The notes below the pieces were generated by a model. It did no database searches. It saw nothing but the letters and a program-made list of their open reading frames with translations, and was not told the origin of the DNA. A stretch of 64,000 nt of DNA from Dysosmobacter sp. Marseille-Q4140 (GTDB taxonomy: Bacteria; Bacillota; Clostridia; Oscillospirales; Oscillospiraceae): the NCBI GenBank assembly GCA_018228705.1, contig CP073694.1, positions 2,418,001 through 2,482,000 of the forward strand, given 5' to 3'. Shown here piece after piece: positions 1 to 8,472 of the stretch. How positions within the stretch are numbered: position 1 is the stretch's first letter; every line of letters starts with the position of its first letter. The translations under genes were made by a program, and so were the position numbers.

Positions 1-20
1 GGAGGCGCCGGAGAAGGCGC

Positions 21-1457
21 TCAGAACTTCAGCTTCCAGACCACCTCGCCGGTGGTCAGGGTGTCCCCGCTGCGCAGGGCGCAGGGCATGGAGATGGCCG
101 TGCCGTTGACCCGGGTGCCGTTCTGGGACCCCAGGTCCTCCAGGTACACGGTGTCCTCCGCCAGGAACACCCGGGCGTGCCGCCGGGAGACGGAGGGGTC
201 GTCAAAGACGATGTCGCAGGTGCCGTCCCGGCCCACGGTCAGCTCCCGGACCAGGGTGTATTCCGGGCTGTCCCCGGCCAGGGTGCCGCAGACCGTCTCC
301 ACCCGCAGGAAGATCCCCGCCGCCTCCGGAGCCGGAGGCGCGGCCGGGGCCGCCGGGGCGGCGGGCTGTTTCTTTTTCCGAAGCAGCACCGCGGCCAGGG
401 CCGCCGCCAGCACTGCGGCTCCCCCGATGATCCACACCAGGGGCGGCACGGCGGGGCCGCCGTCCGGCTCCTCCGCCGGGGCGGCCTGGGCCGCCGCGCC
501 GGTGTTCCCGGAGGGCGGCAGCTGGACCGGCGGCTCCGCCTGGCCGTCCGCCGTCTCCGCCTGCTCCGGCAGGTCCACGGTGCTCTCCGCCCGGCACAGC
601 AGCTCGCCGCCGGAGGCGAAGGTGACGGTGAGGGGCTGGTCCGCGCCGGAGGCGGTGCAGCCGGTCAGGTCGAAGCCGGTGACCAGCATGGCCCCGTTGA
701 GGGCGGCCAGCTGCTCCGCGGCCTCGGCCGCGGCGGCGGGATCCGCCGCCGCGCAGCTGGTGCCGCCGGAGGCCTCCGCCAGCAGGCCCAGGGACTCGAT
801 GGCCCCGCTGTCTCCGCCCACGCCCACGGCGTGGAGCATCACGTCCGAGCCGCTCAGCCGCTCCAGCAGGTCCTCGTGGGAGACGCCGCCCGCCGGGTCG
901 TACTGGACGGCGTCGGACAGCACCACCATGCACCGCAGCTCACTGCCCTCCCGGGGGATGGCCTCGAAGGCGTCCAGAGCCTGGTCGATGCAGCTGTGGA
1001 GGCGGGTGACGTCCTCGTCAAAGGGCAGGGCCTCCATGGCCTCCGCCAGGTCCTCCGCCGGGATCTCCTCCGCCGACAGGGAGAAGGCGTCGCCGAAGGT
1101 GGCCAGGAGGTAGCGGGTGTGCTCGCCCCCCTGGGCGGCCAGGGCCCCGGCGTAGGCCGCCAGCTCCTCCCGGAAAGGCGGCATGGAGGTGGAGTTGTCC
1201 ACCAGCAGCAGATAGGTCACGGGGGATCCGGCCTGGCGCACCGTCTCCAGGGCGTGGGCGGCGGAGAAGGTCTGGCCGCCGATCCCGGCCCGGGCCTGGG
1301 TGACGGGCCGGTCGGTCTCCGACAGCTCCACGTAGGTATACAGGGTGCTGCCCTGCACGAAGGCCCGGACGATCTCCGCGCCCTCCGCCGCCAGGGCGTT
1401 TACGCACAGCAGACCCGCCGCGGCGCAGGCCGCCAGGGCCCCAAGCAGTCGTCTCAT
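21..1457 (-). CDS. Secreted/membrane VWA-domain protein with C-terminal FHA domain
   Basis: The 478-residue product starts with a signal-like hydrophobic stretch (residues 4-24). A von Willebrand factor A domain follows from about residue 80, with the MIDAS-type motif D87-N-S89-T-S91. A proline/alanine-rich linker leads to a membrane helix near residues 342-365 followed by a KKK stop-transfer, and an FHA domain fills the last 90 residues (VGRDGTCDIV, SRRHARV, LGSQNGT). The VWA part should be outside and the FHA part inside, where it can bind phosphothreonine. I chose the ATG at 1457 over the one at 1463 because GGAGG lies 7 bases before it. It is the last gene of a leftward operon, 2 bases after the PP2C gene, so it probably reads the kinase/phosphatase output. 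Its ligand is unknown. Confidence 0.88.
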   Translation of the reverse strand: MRRLLGALAACAAAGLLCVNALAAEGAEIVRAFVQGSTLYTYVELSETDRPVTQARAGIGGQTFSAAHALETVRQAGSPVTYLLLVDNSTSMPPFREELAAYAGALAAQGGEHTRYLLATFGDAFSLSAEEIPAEDLAEAMEALPFDEDVTRLHSCIDQALDAFEAIPREGSELRCMVVLSDAVQYDPAGGVSHEDLLERLSGSDVMLHAVGVGGDSGAIESLGLLAEASGGTSCAAADPAAAAEAAEQLAALNGAMLVTGFDLTGCTASGADQPLTVTFASGGELLCRAESTVDLPEQAETADGQAEPPVQLPPSGNTGAAAQAAPAEEPDGGPAVPPLVWIIGGAAVLAAALAAVLLRKKKQPAAPAAPAAPPAPEAAGIFLRVETVCGTLAGDSPEYTLVRELTVGRDGTCDIVFDDPSVSRRHARVFLAEDTVYLEDLGSQNGTRVNGTAISMPCALRSGDTLTTGEVVWKLKF

Positions 1458-1459
1458 GG

Positions 1460-2179
1460 TCATTCCTCCACAAATACGGTGATGAGGGAAAAGTTGTCGT
1501 TGCCCGGCGGGGTGCGGCGGATGTGCCGCAGCAGCATCAGCCGGGCCCACTGCTCCGGGGTCTGCGCCTTCAGGCAGTCCGCCAGGATCTCCTCCCGGTA
1601 CACATACTCCCAAAAGCCGTCGGAGCACAGCAAAAAGGCCTGGCCCGGTGCCAGGGGCGCCGAGGCGGTCTCCGGGGAACAGGTCTCCCGGCCCAGCACC
1701 CGCAGCAAACTGGAGCGGTCGTCGTCGTGGTAGACGTCCATCCGGGAGATCTCGCCCCCCAGGAACTTGCGGTAGGTGACGGAGTGGTCCGCGGTCAGCT
1801 GGGTGCAGCCGCCCTCCGCCACCCGGTAGAGCCGGGAGTCCCCGATGTGGCCCCAGAGGGCAGTGTCCCCCTCCAGCCACAGCGCCACGGCGGTGGTGCG
1901 CATCTCCTCCTGGCCGGGGAGCTTCTGCCCCTCCAGGATATCCCCGTTGGCCCGGACAAAGGCCTCCCGCAGGGCGGTCTCTCCGGCCTCGCCGGCGGAC
2001 AGGCAGGCCCGGCAGACCGCCTCCGCCGCCAGGGCGGAGGCCACCTCCCCCCGGCCGTGTCCGCCCAGGCCGTCGGCCAGGACGAACACCTCCCGGCCGT
2101 TGCCGTGGCCCAGGCGGAGGCTGTCCTCATTGTGAACCCGGCCGCCCTGGTTGGTATAGGAATAGGCGGTGATCGTCAT
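1460..2179 (-). CDS. PP2C-family Ser/Thr protein phosphatase
   Basis: This is a stand-alone PP2C phosphatase domain of 239 residues. Metal-binding and catalytic motifs are visible: HNEDS near the N-terminus, LADGLGGHGRGE, GHIGDSRLYRV, TADHSVTYR, CSDGFWEYV and a closing DNFSLI. Such enzymes remove phosphate from Ser/Thr using two Mn/Mg ions. The ATG at 2179 is chosen because GGAG lies 5 bases upstream; an upstream in-frame start would overlap the preceding gene. It sits between two FHA-domain genes with 2-base gaps on each side and most likely opposes the membrane kinase of the same operon. It is one of two PP2C paralogues here (the other is at 3408-4241). Confidence 0.93.
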   Translation of the reverse strand: MTITAYSYTNQGGRVHNEDSLRLGHGNGREVFVLADGLGGHGRGEVASALAAEAVCRACLSAGEAGETALREAFVRANGDILEGQKLPGQEEMRTTAVALWLEGDTALWGHIGDSRLYRVAEGGCTQLTADHSVTYRKFLGGEISRMDVYHDDDRSSLLRVLGRETCSPETASAPLAPGQAFLLCSDGFWEYVYREEILADCLKAQTPEQWARLMLLRHIRRTPPGNDNFSLITVFVEE

Positions 2180-2181
2180 AC

Positions 2182-3387
2182 TCACTCCACTTCCAGGCAC
2201 ACGGTGTTGGCCGCCTCGCCCAGGTAGATGGCGCTCTTGGGCGGCAGCTTCACCGGGGTGTCCGGGGTCAGGCGCTGGCCGTCGGCCAGGAAGGTGCCGT
2301 AGGTGGAGCCCAGGTCCGTGACCACGAACACGCCCTCCCGCCGGTCAAAGTAGATCTGGCAGTGGCGCGCGCTGACGCCGGGGGTGCCCTCCTGATAGAC
2401 CAGGCGGCACACGGCGGCGTCCCGGCCGATCTGGACCGGCTGGTGGTGGAGCTGGACCGCCTGTCCGGCGTGCTGGGGAGCGGTGGACCGCAGCACGGGG
2501 GTGCCCTGGGCCTCCTTGGGCTCCTCCGCCGCCGGGGCGGGAGCCTTCTTCTTCCGCAGCACCAGCACCAGGACCACGGCGATCACCACCACGGCCGCGG
2601 CGATGCCGCCGTAGAGGGCCAGGTTGGAGCCGGTGTCGGCCTCATAGAGGGCGTAGGGGATGCTGTTGCGGTCCAGGATGGGCAGGATCTCGCTGATGCT
2701 CACGGCGTAGAACAGGTTCTGGTCCAGGTTGGACGCGGCGGTGTTGATGCCCAGCACCGCGCCGCTGCTGTCCACCAGGGGACCGCCGGAGTTGCCGCCG
2801 CTCATGGCGGTGTCGGTCTGGATCAGGCGGCGGCCGGTGCCGCTCTCGGTGAGGAAGCGGCTGACGCTGCCGGTGGTGACGGTGGCGTCGTCCTTGCTGA
2901 AGGAGGTGACGGCCTGGATGGTGATGTCTGCCGCCAGGGGATAGCCCACGGCGTAGACCTCGCTGCCCAGCATGGCCTCCTCGGGCTCCCGCAGCAGCAG
3001 CGGCTCCCGCAGGTCCGTGGCCTTCTCCAGCTTCAGCAGGGCCACGTCCTTCTCGGCGTCGTAGTCCACCAGATAGGCCTCCTGCTCGCTGTCCTTGTCA
3101 AAGACGGCATAGAGCTCACCGCCGCCCAGAGCCTTGCCCACCAGGATGAATTCCTCCACCACGTGGCAGTTGGTGACGATGTACTGGGGATCCTCCCCCT
3201 GAGGGCCCACGAAGAAGCCGGTGCCCTGCCAGTAGTTCATGGTGCCGTCGTCGTCGGGGGCGCCGGTGCGGATCATGACGATGCCGTTGAGGGTGTTCTG
3301 ATCGAAGGCGGCGCTGGCCGGGGCCGCGCACGCCAGCGCCAGGACGGCGGCCAGCACCAGGGCCGCAAGATGACGAAGTTTTCTCAT
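2182..3387 (-). CDS. Membrane-anchored trypsin-like (S1C/HtrA-type) protease with cytoplasmic FHA domain
   Basis: The 401-residue product has a signal peptide (residues 1-26, ending near PASAAF). A trypsin-like domain follows, with the triad visible as VTNCHVV (His), KDVALLKLE (Asp) and SGGNSGGPLV (Ser). Then come a membrane helix (LALYGGIAAAVVV region) with an RKKK stop-transfer and an FHA domain at the C-terminus (QIGRDAAV, SARHCQIYF, DLGSTYGTF). The protease is therefore extracytoplasmic and the phosphopeptide-binding domain internal, so proteolysis outside could be coupled to kinase state inside. GGAG lies 8 bases before the ATG. No PDZ domain is visible, unlike classical HtrA. Confidence 0.9.
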   Translation of the reverse strand: MRKLRHLAALVLAAVLALACAAPASAAFDQNTLNGIVMIRTGAPDDDGTMNYWQGTGFFVGPQGEDPQYIVTNCHVVEEFILVGKALGGGELYAVFDKDSEQEAYLVDYDAEKDVALLKLEKATDLREPLLLREPEEAMLGSEVYAVGYPLAADITIQAVTSFSKDDATVTTGSVSRFLTESGTGRRLIQTDTAMSGGNSGGPLVDSSGAVLGINTAASNLDQNLFYAVSISEILPILDRNSIPYALYEADTGSNLALYGGIAAAVVVIAVVLVLVLRKKKAPAPAAEEPKEAQGTPVLRSTAPQHAGQAVQLHHQPVQIGRDAAVCRLVYQEGTPGVSARHCQIYFDRREGVFVVTDLGSTYGTFLADGQRLTPDTPVKLPPKSAIYLGEAANTVCLEVE

Positions 3388-3407
3388 ACCACACACTCCA
3401 AATCGTT

Positions 3408-4241
3408 TTATTTGCAGGAAATCAGGATCCCGGTGAAGTTGTCCTGGGCGGGGAGGTCCTTTTCCAGCACCATCTGCTCCAGCAGGGCGCAGCCCTCCTC
3501 CGGCCGCAGGGCCATGGCCTCCATCAGCTCCGGAGGGGTCAGCACGCCGCTGACGCCGTCGGAGCACAGCAGCAGCGCATCGCCGGGCAGCAGCGCCAGG
3601 GGCCGCAGGCTGCGGTCCACCTCCTCCAGGCGGTCGATGCCCACGAAGGAGGTCAGCCGGTGGGCGTCCTCGTCCTGCTCCGCCCGCTCCCGGCAGATGA
3701 CGTCCTGCTCCAGTTCCCGGGCGTAGAGGGTATTGAGGAAGGTGTGCTCCCGGTTGAGCTGGAACACGCCCCCGTCCCGCAGGAGGAAGATGGCGCTGTC
3801 TCCCACGCTGACCCAGTGCAGGGCGCTGCCCCGCAGATGGACCGCCGCCAGGGTGGTGCCGCTGGCGCCGGAGAAGCGGCGGAACACCTCCCGGCTGACG
3901 GCGTGAACACTCTCTGCCAGCCAGGCGGGGATGTCCGTGTCGGGGCCGCAGTCCCGGAACCGGGCCAGCAGGTCCTCCACGGCGCTCTGGCTGGCCTCCT
4001 TGCCGTCGGCCATGCCGCCCATGCCGTCGGCCACCACGGCCAGGAGGCCCTGGCTGCGGCGCAGGTCGGGGCTGGCCGCGTTCACCACGGCGAAGGAGTC
4101 CTCCTGCCGTTCCCGCCGGCCCACGCCCTGGATGTTGCCCACCTCCACCGTCAGCCCGCCCGGCTCCCGGGGCAATTCCCGGGTGACGGAGGGCTCGGTG
4201 ACCCGCCGGGAGCGGCCCAGCAGGTTATGTAGCAGACCCAT
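3408..4241 (-). CDS. PP2C-family Ser/Thr protein phosphatase (second copy)
   Basis: This 277-residue protein carries a full PP2C domain after a basic ~30-residue N-terminus. Motifs visible are GRRERQEDSFAV, VADGMGGMADGKEAS, WVSVGDSAIFLL, LNREHTFLN, LLCSDGVSGVL and DNFTGILI. It would dephosphorylate phospho-Ser/Thr in the cytosol. The gene overlaps the upstream FHA-protein gene by 17 bases, which implies translational coupling, and a G-rich ribosome site (AGGGGG) precedes the ATG at 4241. Two different PP2C enzymes in one operon suggest distinct targets, perhaps the kinase itself and its FHA partners. Confidence 0.93.
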   Translation of the reverse strand: MGLLHNLLGRSRRVTEPSVTRELPREPGGLTVEVGNIQGVGRRERQEDSFAVVNAASPDLRRSQGLLAVVADGMGGMADGKEASQSAVEDLLARFRDCGPDTDIPAWLAESVHAVSREVFRRFSGASGTTLAAVHLRGSALHWVSVGDSAIFLLRDGGVFQLNREHTFLNTLYARELEQDVICRERAEQDEDAHRLTSFVGIDRLEEVDRSLRPLALLPGDALLLCSDGVSGVLTPPELMEAMALRPEEGCALLEQMVLEKDLPAQDNFTGILISCK

Positions 4242-5031
4242 GGCGGTCCCCCTCTTTGTCCTCCCAGCGGAACCGCTCGCCGCACAGCGGGACGAACAGC
4301 AGCTTGGTCTGGCCGAAGTCGATGAGGTCGTAGGCCTTCAGCGGCATGGGGGAGAACAGCTCCTCCCCGTTGAGATAGACGATGTTGCGCCCCTCGCCGG
4401 GGATGAGGTTGAAGCGGTTGTTGCGGTCGCTGTAACTGATGCGGGCGTGGTTCTCCGCCGAGATGGTCATGTCCCCGGTGACGGTGATGTCCATGCGCTC
4501 GCTGCGGCCGATGGCGTTGATGCCGCCCCGGACGGTGTAGCTCTTGCCCCGGCTGGGGCCCTCCACGCAGACGAGCCACCCCACCACCGGGTCGAAGCCC
4601 ATCTCCTGCTGCATCATGGCCACGGTCTTGCCCGCCTGGGCCACGCTGACGCCCAGGCCCCTGGGCGGCGCCGTGGGCTCCGGCGCAGGCTGAGGCGCGT
4701 AGCCCCTGGGGGGCATGGTTTTGGAGGGGGCCGTCACCGGCGTGGGGGCGTAGCCCCGGGGCGGCTGGGTCCGGCTGTCCTCCGTGGCCGGAGTATAGCC
4801 CTTGGGCGGCTGGGTTTTCTGGGGCGCCGTCACCGGCGTCCGGGACAGCGGCGCCGTGGGCTGGGGCGCCGTCACCGGCACCGGGGCCGTGGGATTGACG
4901 GCGGTGGTCCGGACCGGGGCGGTGCGGCCCGCCGCGGCCACGGTGATCTGCTGGTTGGTCTTACAGTAGGGGCAGGTAGGGTACTTATCCGGGTCATAGA
5001 GATGTCCCCGCCCGCATTCGATCTGTGCCAT
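4225..5031 (-). CDS. Zinc-ribbon, proline-rich linker, FHA-domain adaptor
   Basis: This 268-residue protein begins with a short zinc-binding segment (Cys6, a CGRGH turn, then CPYC). A long low-complexity linker rich in Pro, Thr and Val repeats variants of TAPQ/GYAP about eight times. An FHA domain forms the C-terminal third (NAIGRSERMD, ENHARISY, VYLNGEE). There is no signal peptide or membrane helix, so it is a cytosolic phosphothreonine reader or scaffold. The threonines in the linker are plausible kinase substrates that an FHA domain could bind; that is inference. It lies 28 bases downstream of the kinase gene in the same operon. Confidence 0.88.
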   Translation of the reverse strand: MAQIECGRGHLYDPDKYPTCPYCKTNQQITVAAAGRTAPVRTTAVNPTAPVPVTAPQPTAPLSRTPVTAPQKTQPPKGYTPATEDSRTQPPRGYAPTPVTAPSKTMPPRGYAPQPAPEPTAPPRGLGVSVAQAGKTVAMMQQEMGFDPVVGWLVCVEGPSRGKSYTVRGGINAIGRSERMDITVTGDMTISAENHARISYSDRNNRFNLIPGEGRNIVYLNGEELFSPMPLKAYDLIDFGQTKLLFVPLCGERFRWEDKEGDRHGSAT

Positions 5032-5059
5032 GGGGTTCCCTCCTCCTATCTCTGATGGG

Positions 5060-7861
5060 TCAGCTGATATCCACGTTGGTCACATGGGACACCGGGGAGG
5101 TGTCCAGATTATCGGCACTGTTGTTCAGGGTAAAGCTCTTGAGGTTCGTCAGGTTCGACAGGGCGCTGATGTCCCGGACGGGATGGTCGTAATTGCCGAT
5201 ATACAGCGTCAGGGTCTGCAGCTCCGTCAGGCTCGCCAGGGCGGAGAGGTCGTTGTTGACGACATTGCTGTTGATGTACAGCTCCGTCAGCCCCGTGAGG
5301 CTGCTCAGGGGGGCCAGGGAGATGCCCGGGTCGTCGTAGCCGTTGTTGCCGTAATAGCGCAGGGTCTTGAGCCCCGTCAGGCCCTTCAGGGGCGCCAGGC
5401 TCTCCACCGGACCGTCCACATCCAGGGATTGCAGCTGCGTCAGTCCCGCGAGGCCCTCGATGTTGATCGGCGTCTTGAAATCATAGTCCCGGCTGGGCAG
5501 GTCCAGGGACTGCAGCTTGGTCAGGTTGGTCAGAGGCGTCACGTCGGTATACATAGCGCCAGAGCCGTAGAGCTGCAGCTCCCGCAGCTCCGTCAGGTTC
5601 TCCAGGCCCTGGAGGCTCTTCAGCCCCTCGGTCCGCACGGACAGGGACTGCAGCTTCGTCAGACCCTCCACGCCCTTCAGGGAGGAAATGCCGGAGTCGC
5701 TGCCGCTCAGCCGCAGCTCCCGCAGATCCGTCAGGCCGGAGAGGAAGCTCAGGTCCTCCACATAGTAGTTTCCGGAGAGGTTCAGATTTTGCAGCTTCGT
5801 CAGGCCCGACAGCACGCTCAGGTCGGTCACGTTGCCCACGTTCAGGTACAGCTGCGTCAGCTTCGTCATGCCCGCCAGGGCGCTGATATCCGACAGGGAG
5901 TAGTAACCGCTGCTGTTGTAGTCGTCCAGATTCAGCGTCCGCAGCTCCGTCATGCCCGCCAGGGGGGCCAGGCTGATGATGCCGCTGACATTCAGCCGCA
6001 GCTCCTGGAGCTTGGTCATGCCGGACAGGGCCTCCAGATGGGTGACGCCGTTGGCGCCGGAAGTGCCGTTGTTGCGCCCGATCTCCAGGCGGGTCAGGCC
6101 CGTCAGGTTTTTCAGCGGCGTCAGGTCCAGGTCCTCAAAATCGCCCCAGATATAGACCTCCTGGAGCTTGGTCATATTTTCCATGAAGGAAAGGTCGGAG
6201 ATGTAGTTGTTGCTGCCGTTGAAGTTCAGGTTCTTCACGTTGACAAGGCCCGACAGCACGCTCAGGTCCGCCTCGCCCACATCGTTCAGCTGGAGGTACT
6301 CCAGCTTGGTCCAGCCGGACATGAAGGACAGGTCCTCCACCGGGGAACCGTAGTAGTTGAACTCCGTCAGGTTGGTCAGGCCCGACAGGGGGCTCAGATC
6401 CGTCAGGTTGGGGTTTTCCCGCAGGTCGATGTACTCCAGCTTCTCCAGGCCCGCCAGGGGCGAGACGTCGGTGATGTCGTTGCTCCCCAGGCGCAGGCTG
6501 TTCAGCTCCGTCAGCGGCTCCAGGGGGGTCAGGTCCGTGATCTCGTTGCCCTCCAGGCTCAGATAGGTCAGGTTGATCATGTACTGGAGATCCTGGATAT
6601 CGCTGTCCGTCAGGCCCATGTTCTCCAGCTCCAGCCGCCGCTCGTCGGTGCTGTATGTCTGGCCCTGGATGGTGATGGAGGGCACCGCGGACTTTTTGAG
6701 GGGACTGCCTCCGCCTCCGTCTCCGCCGCTGCCGCCGCCCAGGAAGCTGGAGGCGATCACCAGCGCCAGCACCGCCGCGGCGATGGCGCCGAAGAATTTG
6801 GGCCGCTTCTTCACCTTCCCGATCAGTTCATCCAGCTGGCTGCCGGCGGTGGGCGCCGCCGGGGCCGCGCCGGGCAGGTCCACCACCCGCTGGCTCTCAA
6901 TGGCCTCCAGAAACTCCGCCGCGCTCTGGAACCGGTCCTCCGGCTGGACCGCCAGGCCCTTGAGGATGGCCTTGTCCAGATACTCCGGGATCTCGATGCC
7001 GAGCTGCGAGATGGGCACCAGCTCGTCCTTGTCCAGCCGCTCCAGGCTCTCCGGCGGGAGATACCCGGTGATGGCCGCGTAGAAGCAGGCCGCGCAGGAG
7101 TACACGTCCGTGTAGGGGCCCTGGCGGCTTCTCCGGATGTACTGCTCCTTGGGGGCGTAGCCCACCTTCAAAATCACGTCCAGGCTCTTGGACTTGTCGC
7201 CGATGGAGTACCGGGCGGAGCCGAAGTCCAGGAGCTTGACCATACCGTCTTTGGTGATGTAGATGTTGTCCGGGGTCACGTCCCGGTGGATGAAGCCCTC
7301 GGCGTGGACCGCCGTCAGGGCCTGGAGGACGGGGATCATCACGTTGAGCGCCTCCTCCACGCTGACCTTGCCGCCGTGGTTGGCGATATAGGTCTTGAAG
7401 GAGATGCCCTCGATGTAGTCCATGACGAAGTACGACGTGTCGTTCTCGTCGAAGTAGCTGGTGACGCCGGCGATGTTGGGGTGGCCGATGAACTTGGCCA
7501 GGGTCCGGGCCTCCTCCAGAAAGCGCTCCGCGCCGTAGGTGAAGGCCTCGGTTTTGCTCTCGGCCAGGACGGAGACGGTGGTCCCGTCCACACGGGTGGC
7601 AAGCTCGCTGGGCATGAACTCCTTCACGGCCACCTTGGCGTTCAGCTGGGTGTCCAGGGCCAGGTAGGTGATGCCGAAGCCGCCCTGACCCAGCACCCGG
7701 CCCACGATGTAGCGGCCATTGAGCACTGTCCCGGCCCGGAGGGCCGTGGGGAATTTCTTCTCGTTTTCCGCCAGGTCAAAGCCGCAGTGGGGGCAGGGAC
7801 CCCCGCCCTCCGGCCGCTCCTGGAAGCAGTTGTAGCAAAGGGTGGATACACTGGTCGGCAT
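5060..7861 (-). CDS. Transmembrane Ser/Thr protein kinase with leucine-rich-repeat ectodomain
   Basis: The 933-residue product has an N-terminal zinc ribbon (CYNC and CPHC) and a Hanks-type kinase domain with the glycine loop GQGGFGITYLA, the Lys motif VAVKEF, the catalytic loop HRDVTPDN and DFGSAR. A Gly/Ala-rich linker, a membrane helix near residues 355-372 and a Gly/Ser spacer follow. About 20 internalin-like leucine-rich repeats of 22-25 residues run from about residue 414 to the end. In the catalytic loop the usual Lys after HRD-x is Thr. The repeats should be outside the cell as the sensor. The ATG at 7861 has GGGAG 9 bases upstream. It is the first enzyme of the leftward operon after the HTH gene. 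Confidence 0.93.
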   Translation of the reverse strand: MPTSVSTLCYNCFQERPEGGGPCPHCGFDLAENEKKFPTALRAGTVLNGRYIVGRVLGQGGFGITYLALDTQLNAKVAVKEFMPSELATRVDGTTVSVLAESKTEAFTYGAERFLEEARTLAKFIGHPNIAGVTSYFDENDTSYFVMDYIEGISFKTYIANHGGKVSVEEALNVMIPVLQALTAVHAEGFIHRDVTPDNIYITKDGMVKLLDFGSARYSIGDKSKSLDVILKVGYAPKEQYIRRSRQGPYTDVYSCAACFYAAITGYLPPESLERLDKDELVPISQLGIEIPEYLDKAILKGLAVQPEDRFQSAAEFLEAIESQRVVDLPGAAPAAPTAGSQLDELIGKVKKRPKFFGAIAAAVLALVIASSFLGGGSGGDGGGGSPLKKSAVPSITIQGQTYSTDERRLELENMGLTDSDIQDLQYMINLTYLSLEGNEITDLTPLEPLTELNSLRLGSNDITDVSPLAGLEKLEYIDLRENPNLTDLSPLSGLTNLTEFNYYGSPVEDLSFMSGWTKLEYLQLNDVGEADLSVLSGLVNVKNLNFNGSNNYISDLSFMENMTKLQEVYIWGDFEDLDLTPLKNLTGLTRLEIGRNNGTSGANGVTHLEALSGMTKLQELRLNVSGIISLAPLAGMTELRTLNLDDYNSSGYYSLSDISALAGMTKLTQLYLNVGNVTDLSVLSGLTKLQNLNLSGNYYVEDLSFLSGLTDLRELRLSGSDSGISSLKGVEGLTKLQSLSVRTEGLKSLQGLENLTELRELQLYGSGAMYTDVTPLTNLTKLQSLDLPSRDYDFKTPINIEGLAGLTQLQSLDVDGPVESLAPLKGLTGLKTLRYYGNNGYDDPGISLAPLSSLTGLTELYINSNVVNNDLSALASLTELQTLTLYIGNYDHPVRDISALSNLTNLKSFTLNNSADNLDTSPVSHVTNVDIS

Positions 7862-7889
7862 GATGCATTTCTCCCATCCGCAGTTGTTG

Positions 7890-7913
7890 GGGGGCGGGAT
7901 CGCTCCCGCCCCC
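7890..7913. other. GC-rich hairpin between regulator and kinase genes
   Basis: A ten-base inverted repeat (GGGGGCGGGA / TCCCGCCCCC) with a four-base loop lies between the HTH gene and the kinase start. No U-tract follows in either direction, so it is more likely an mRNA stabiliser, processing site or attenuator than a full terminator. Confidence 0.5.
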
Positions 7914-7946
7914 GGCGTATTCAGGTGCTTTCTCCAGAGGCGCCGC

Positions 7947-8372
7947 CTAGAACAGCGTCCCCTCTCCCTGGGCAAAGAGCATATCGTTGATGGCGTTGAG
8001 CTCCGTTCCGTGCAGGAGCCCGTGGCTGATGATGGCGTCCCGCCGGCTCCGGGGATAGAGCTGGGCGTAGGAGGCCTGCTGAAGCAGCCGCTGGGTCTCC
8101 TCCAGCGTGGCGCCCAGGCCGATGCACAGGCACAGCAGCCGGTCCCGGGAGGGCTTGCGCCGGCCGGAGAACACCTGGTGGAGGTACACCTCGCTCATGC
8201 CCGCCTTCCGGGCCAGGGCCGCCTTGGACAGGGACTTCTTCTCGTAGAGCGCCTGGAGCAGCTCGGAGACGCTCTGATCGGCAAAAAACGGCTGGTTTTC
8301 CGTCAGATAGGCGTCGATCTCCGATTCGCTCATCAGCTCCTGGATCAGTTCCCCTGTACTCTTCTCCTCCAC
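7947..8372 (-). CDS. XRE/Cro-type helix-turn-helix regulator
   Basis: The product has 141 residues. An HTH motif lies in the middle (KAALARKAGMSEVYLHQVF, followed by SGRRKPSRDRLLCL), inside an N-terminal acidic arm and a C-terminal helical tail. The start is GTG at 8372, preceded by a strong purine-rich ribosome site (AGAGGGGGG). It is the first gene of the leftward signalling operon and is divergent from the small-kinase operon. It is therefore the obvious candidate to control both promoters, and an imperfect palindrome lies in the shared spacer. Confidence 0.85.
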   Translation of the reverse strand: MEEKSTGELIQELMSESEIDAYLTENQPFFADQSVSELLQALYEKKSLSKAALARKAGMSEVYLHQVFSGRRKPSRDRLLCLCIGLGATLEETQRLLQQASYAQLYPRSRRDAIISHGLLHGTELNAINDMLFAQGEGTLF

Positions 8373-8407
8373 ACTTTTTCCCCCCTCTTTACTTCCAAAG
8401 TGAAATT

Positions 8408-8428
8408 GTATATACTAAATTTACAACG
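8408..8428. promoter_or_regulatory. Imperfect palindrome (candidate operator) in divergent spacer
   Basis: A 21-bp dyad with arms TTGTAnAT and its complement lies midway between the divergent regulator and kinase genes. It overlaps the -35 region of the rightward promoter, which is where a repressor encoded by the adjacent HTH gene would bind. This is inference from position and symmetry. Confidence 0.4.
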
Positions 8429-8447
8429 TTTTATAAGGCGATACAAT
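8420..8447 (+). promoter_or_regulatory. Sigma-A type promoter for small-kinase operon
   Basis: TTTACA and TACAAT are separated by 16 bases. Transcription would start about 20 bases before the kinase start codon. Confidence 0.55.
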
Positions 8448-8472
8448 ATGCTCTCTGCATAGTATCCGCGGT

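Noticed and set aside
5100..6620. Repetitive DNA that might be taken for a CRISPR array or tandem repeat locus
   Set aside because: The periodicity is 66-75 bases and translates into leucine-rich repeats of the kinase. No identical repeats or spacers exist, and no CRISPR array is seen anywhere in the window.
5030..7990. Very long open frames antisense to the kinase and other GC-rich genes
   Set aside because: Their proteins are low-complexity (runs of Gly, Arg, Gln, Val) and arise from GC-rich codon bias opposite genuine genes with clear domains.
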